NCBI GenBank assembly: GCA_031771865.1
Contig: JASISA010000042.1
Span: 2,101,501 to 2,165,500 of the forward strand
From: Nothophaeocryptopus gaeumannii
Taxonomy: Eukaryota; Ascomycota; Dothideomycetes; Mycosphaerellales; Mycosphaerellaceae
Length of the DNA: 64,000 bases
Direction: 5' to 3'
A model generated the notes under the pieces. That model was not told where the DNA came from and did no database searches. It saw only the letters and a program-made list of their open reading frames with translations. Shown here piece after piece: positions 62,477-64,000 of this stretch (position 1 is the first letter of the stretch; each line of letters begins with the position of its first letter). A program made the translations under genes and the position numbers.

Positions 62477-64000
62477 ATGCGCTCTTTCCACTCACTTCGG
62501 CCCGCTGCGCGGGTTCTTGGCCGGAACAACTGCCCCTCCACCTCCCACAATAGCGCACTGAGACCCGCATCGATCCTTCCTACTCACGCGACACGCACCT
62601 ACACCAACCCGCCGCTTCCCGCAATCGATTCGCCCAGAAACATCCGAGGTTTGCGTCGAACGCATAGCCCACTCCGCCGGCTTCGTGAGATCCGGCGACA
62701 CTGCTCGACTCGAAGAAAGATGTGCCGCAAAGAGGCGGACACGGCCGATGCCAACTTGGACATTTCGAAGGGGAGAGAAGTGCTGCCCAAGAATGTGAAG
62801 CCGCTTCACTACAACGTGACGCTGGAGCCGAACTTCGAGACGTTCAAGTACGATGGCACAGTGGAGATTGAGTTAGACGTGGTGGAGGATACCAAGTCGA
62901 TTTCGGTCAATGCTGTAGAGATCGATGTCAAGGAGACCAGGATTGAGGCTGGAGGGAGCACAATCACCTCGTCGCCCAAGCTGACCTACGACGAAGATTC
63001 CCAAACGACAAAGATCGATTTCGACCAGACGATCCCTGCAGGCACCAAGGCGAAGCTGGTACAGAAGTTTGTTGGATCTCTCAATGACAACATGGCTGGC
63101 TTCTACCGATCCTCGTACAAAGCCGAAAATGGAGAAGATGCGTACATTGCGACTACACAAATGGAGCCCACAGACTGCCGGAGAGCATTCCCATGTTTTG
63201 ATGAGCCAGCACTGAAGGCTACCTTTACCGTGACCTTGATTGCGGACGAGAAGATGACCTGCTTGAGCAATATGGACGTGGTTGGCACGAAGGAGGTGGA
63301 CTCTGCACAGACAGGCAAGAAGCGAAAGGCTGTGACTTTCAACAAGACACCTCTTATGTCGACCTACCTTTTGGCCTTCATCGTCGGAGAGCTCAAGGTG
63401 CTGGAGAACAACGACTTCCGCGTGCCCGTACGGGTCTTCTGCACGCCAGACAAGGAAATTGACCACGGAAAGTTCTCTGCCAAGCTTGCTGCCCAGACAC
63501 TGGACTTCTACGAGAAGCAGTTCGCGAGCGAGTTCCCACTGCCAAAGATGGACATGGTCGCTATTCCCGACTTCTCTGCCGGGGCCATGGAGAACTGGGG
63601 TCTGGTCACGTACCGAGTCGTCGATTTGCTCTTGGACGAGCAGAATGTCAGCGCCTCGATCAAGCAGCGCGTGGCTGAGGTCGTACAGCACGAGCTTGCT
63701 CACCAATGGTTCGGAAACCTCGTGACAATGGACTTCTGGGATGGTTTGTGGCTCAACGAAGGATTTGCCACCTGGATGTCCTGGTACAGCTGCAACGTCT
63801 TCTACCCAGAGTGGGAGGTGTGGCAGAGCTATGTCACCGACAATCTCCAATCTGCGCTCGGCCTGGACTCTCTGCGTAGTTCGCATCCCATCGAGGTCCC
63901 AGTCAAGCGCGCAGACGAGATCAACCAGATCTTCGACGCCATCTCCTACTCGAAAGGCTCTTGTGTGCTGCGCATGATCTCCAAATACCTCGGCGAAGAT
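62477..64000 (+). CDS. M1 family zinc aminopeptidase (Ape2/Aap1-like), N-terminal part
   Basis: Open to the window end (508 codons). The start at 62477 gives MRSFHSLRPAARVLGRNN and an Arg-rich, acid-poor 80-residue extension typical of mitochondrial presequences. A second ATG at 62720 would give a cytosolic form starting MCRKEADTADANLD. The mature part has LPKNVKPLHYNVTLEPN, the substrate motif AGAMENWGL, the zinc site HELAHQWFGN and the third ligand in LWLNEGFATWMSWYSCN. It removes N-terminal residues from peptides. No intron is seen in this part; the C-terminal domain is outside the window. Confidence 0.93.
   Translation, partial: MRSFHSLRPAARVLGRNNCPSTSHNSALRPASILPTHATRTYTNPPLPAIDSPRNIRGLRRTHSPLRRLREIRRHCSTRRKMCRKEADTADANLDISKGREVLPKNVKPLHYNVTLEPNFETFKYDGTVEIELDVVEDTKSISVNAVEIDVKETRIEAGGSTITSSPKLTYDEDSQTTKIDFDQTIPAGTKAKLVQKFVGSLNDNMAGFYRSSYKAENGEDAYIATTQMEPTDCRRAFPCFDEPALKATFTVTLIADEKMTCLSNMDVVGTKEVDSAQTGKKRKAVTFNKTPLMSTYLLAFIVGELKVLENNDFRVPVRVFCTPDKEIDHGKFSAKLAAQTLDFYEKQFASEFPLPKMDMVAIPDFSAGAMENWGLVTYRVVDLLLDEQNVSASIKQRVAEVVQHELAHQWFGNLVTMDFWDGLWLNEGFATWMSWYSCNVFYPEWEVWQSYVTDNLQSALGLDSLRSSHPIEVPVKRADEINQIFDAISYSKGSCVLRMISKYLGED

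Noticed and set aside
62873..63886. A 337-codon minus-strand open frame
   Set aside because: It lies fully antisense to the M1 aminopeptidase, whose GAMEN and HELAH motifs prove the plus strand codes here. The minus frame has no motif and is a compositional shadow.
1..64000. tRNA, rRNA or intact transposable element
   Set aside because: I saw no tRNA-like arms, rRNA sequence, transposase or reverse-transcriptase motifs, or long terminal repeats by eye. A tRNAscan and RepeatMasker run would be decisive.

Overview
This window is nuclear DNA of a filamentous ascomycete. Genes have short spliceosomal introns (about 45-60 bp, GT-AG with CTRAC-like branch sites), lie on both strands, and encode typical fungal families: HET, HsbA, RCR, LaeA-like methyltransferase, GH47, S10 carboxypeptidase and SMI1/KNR4. 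The mix of small F-box-like families and their relics suggests Dothideomycetes, possibly Mycosphaerellales. That placement is inference; no species is claimed. All exon coordinates come from reading splice sites by eye.

Layout. 0-7 kb: the 3' end of an Arp2/3 subunit (ARPC1), a small zinc-finger gene, an F-box-like pseudogene, a dUTPase/dCTP-deaminase-fold protein, a secreted cysteine-rich protein (effector candidate) and a 14-3-3 gene built from micro-exons. 7-14 kb: a broken HET gene, an intact secreted serine carboxypeptidase and a decayed F-box/LRR-like region. 14-20 kb: a tandem family of RING-finger genes sharing an N-terminus and an intron position (two intact, one disabled). 20-24 kb: a persulfide-dioxygenase-like protein lacking its metal-binding motif, an MFS relic, a methyltransferase and an aldo/keto reductase pseudogene.

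24.5-31 kb is a compact catabolic-looking block: an MFS transporter and an FAD-dependent amine/amino-acid oxidase on the minus strand, divergent from an amidase on the plus strand. The shared upstream region carries an 11-bp direct repeat rich in CGG half-sites. 31-38 kb: an NTF2-like small protein, an HsbA-type cell-wall protein, an eEF1A-methyltransferase-like protein, an RCR-type membrane protein and an unusual membrane-anchored protein with one degenerate multicopper-oxidase-type cupredoxin domain. 39-42 kb: a DHA2-type MFS exporter convergent with a LaeA-like methyltransferase.

42-49 kb: small hypotheticals, a conserved gene interrupted by one in-frame TAA, an F-box-like pseudogene, a GFA-family gene, and an array of six exact 12-bp repeats (TCCGGAAGTGTT) with unique spacers. 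49-64 kb: indoleamine 2,3-dioxygenase (probable GC-AG intron), a secreted histidine phosphatase, an SMI1/KNR4 protein, a GH47 mannosidase, a cupin, an unrecognised gene, two more RING-finger genes (one with a premature stop and an 18-bp coding minisatellite), a gene-poor stretch, and the 5' part of an M1 aminopeptidase with a mitochondrial-type presequence.

Themes: repeated RING-finger genes (at least six loci in 64 kb), many small pseudogenes between intact housekeeping genes, and several proteins that keep a fold but lose catalytic or metal-binding residues.
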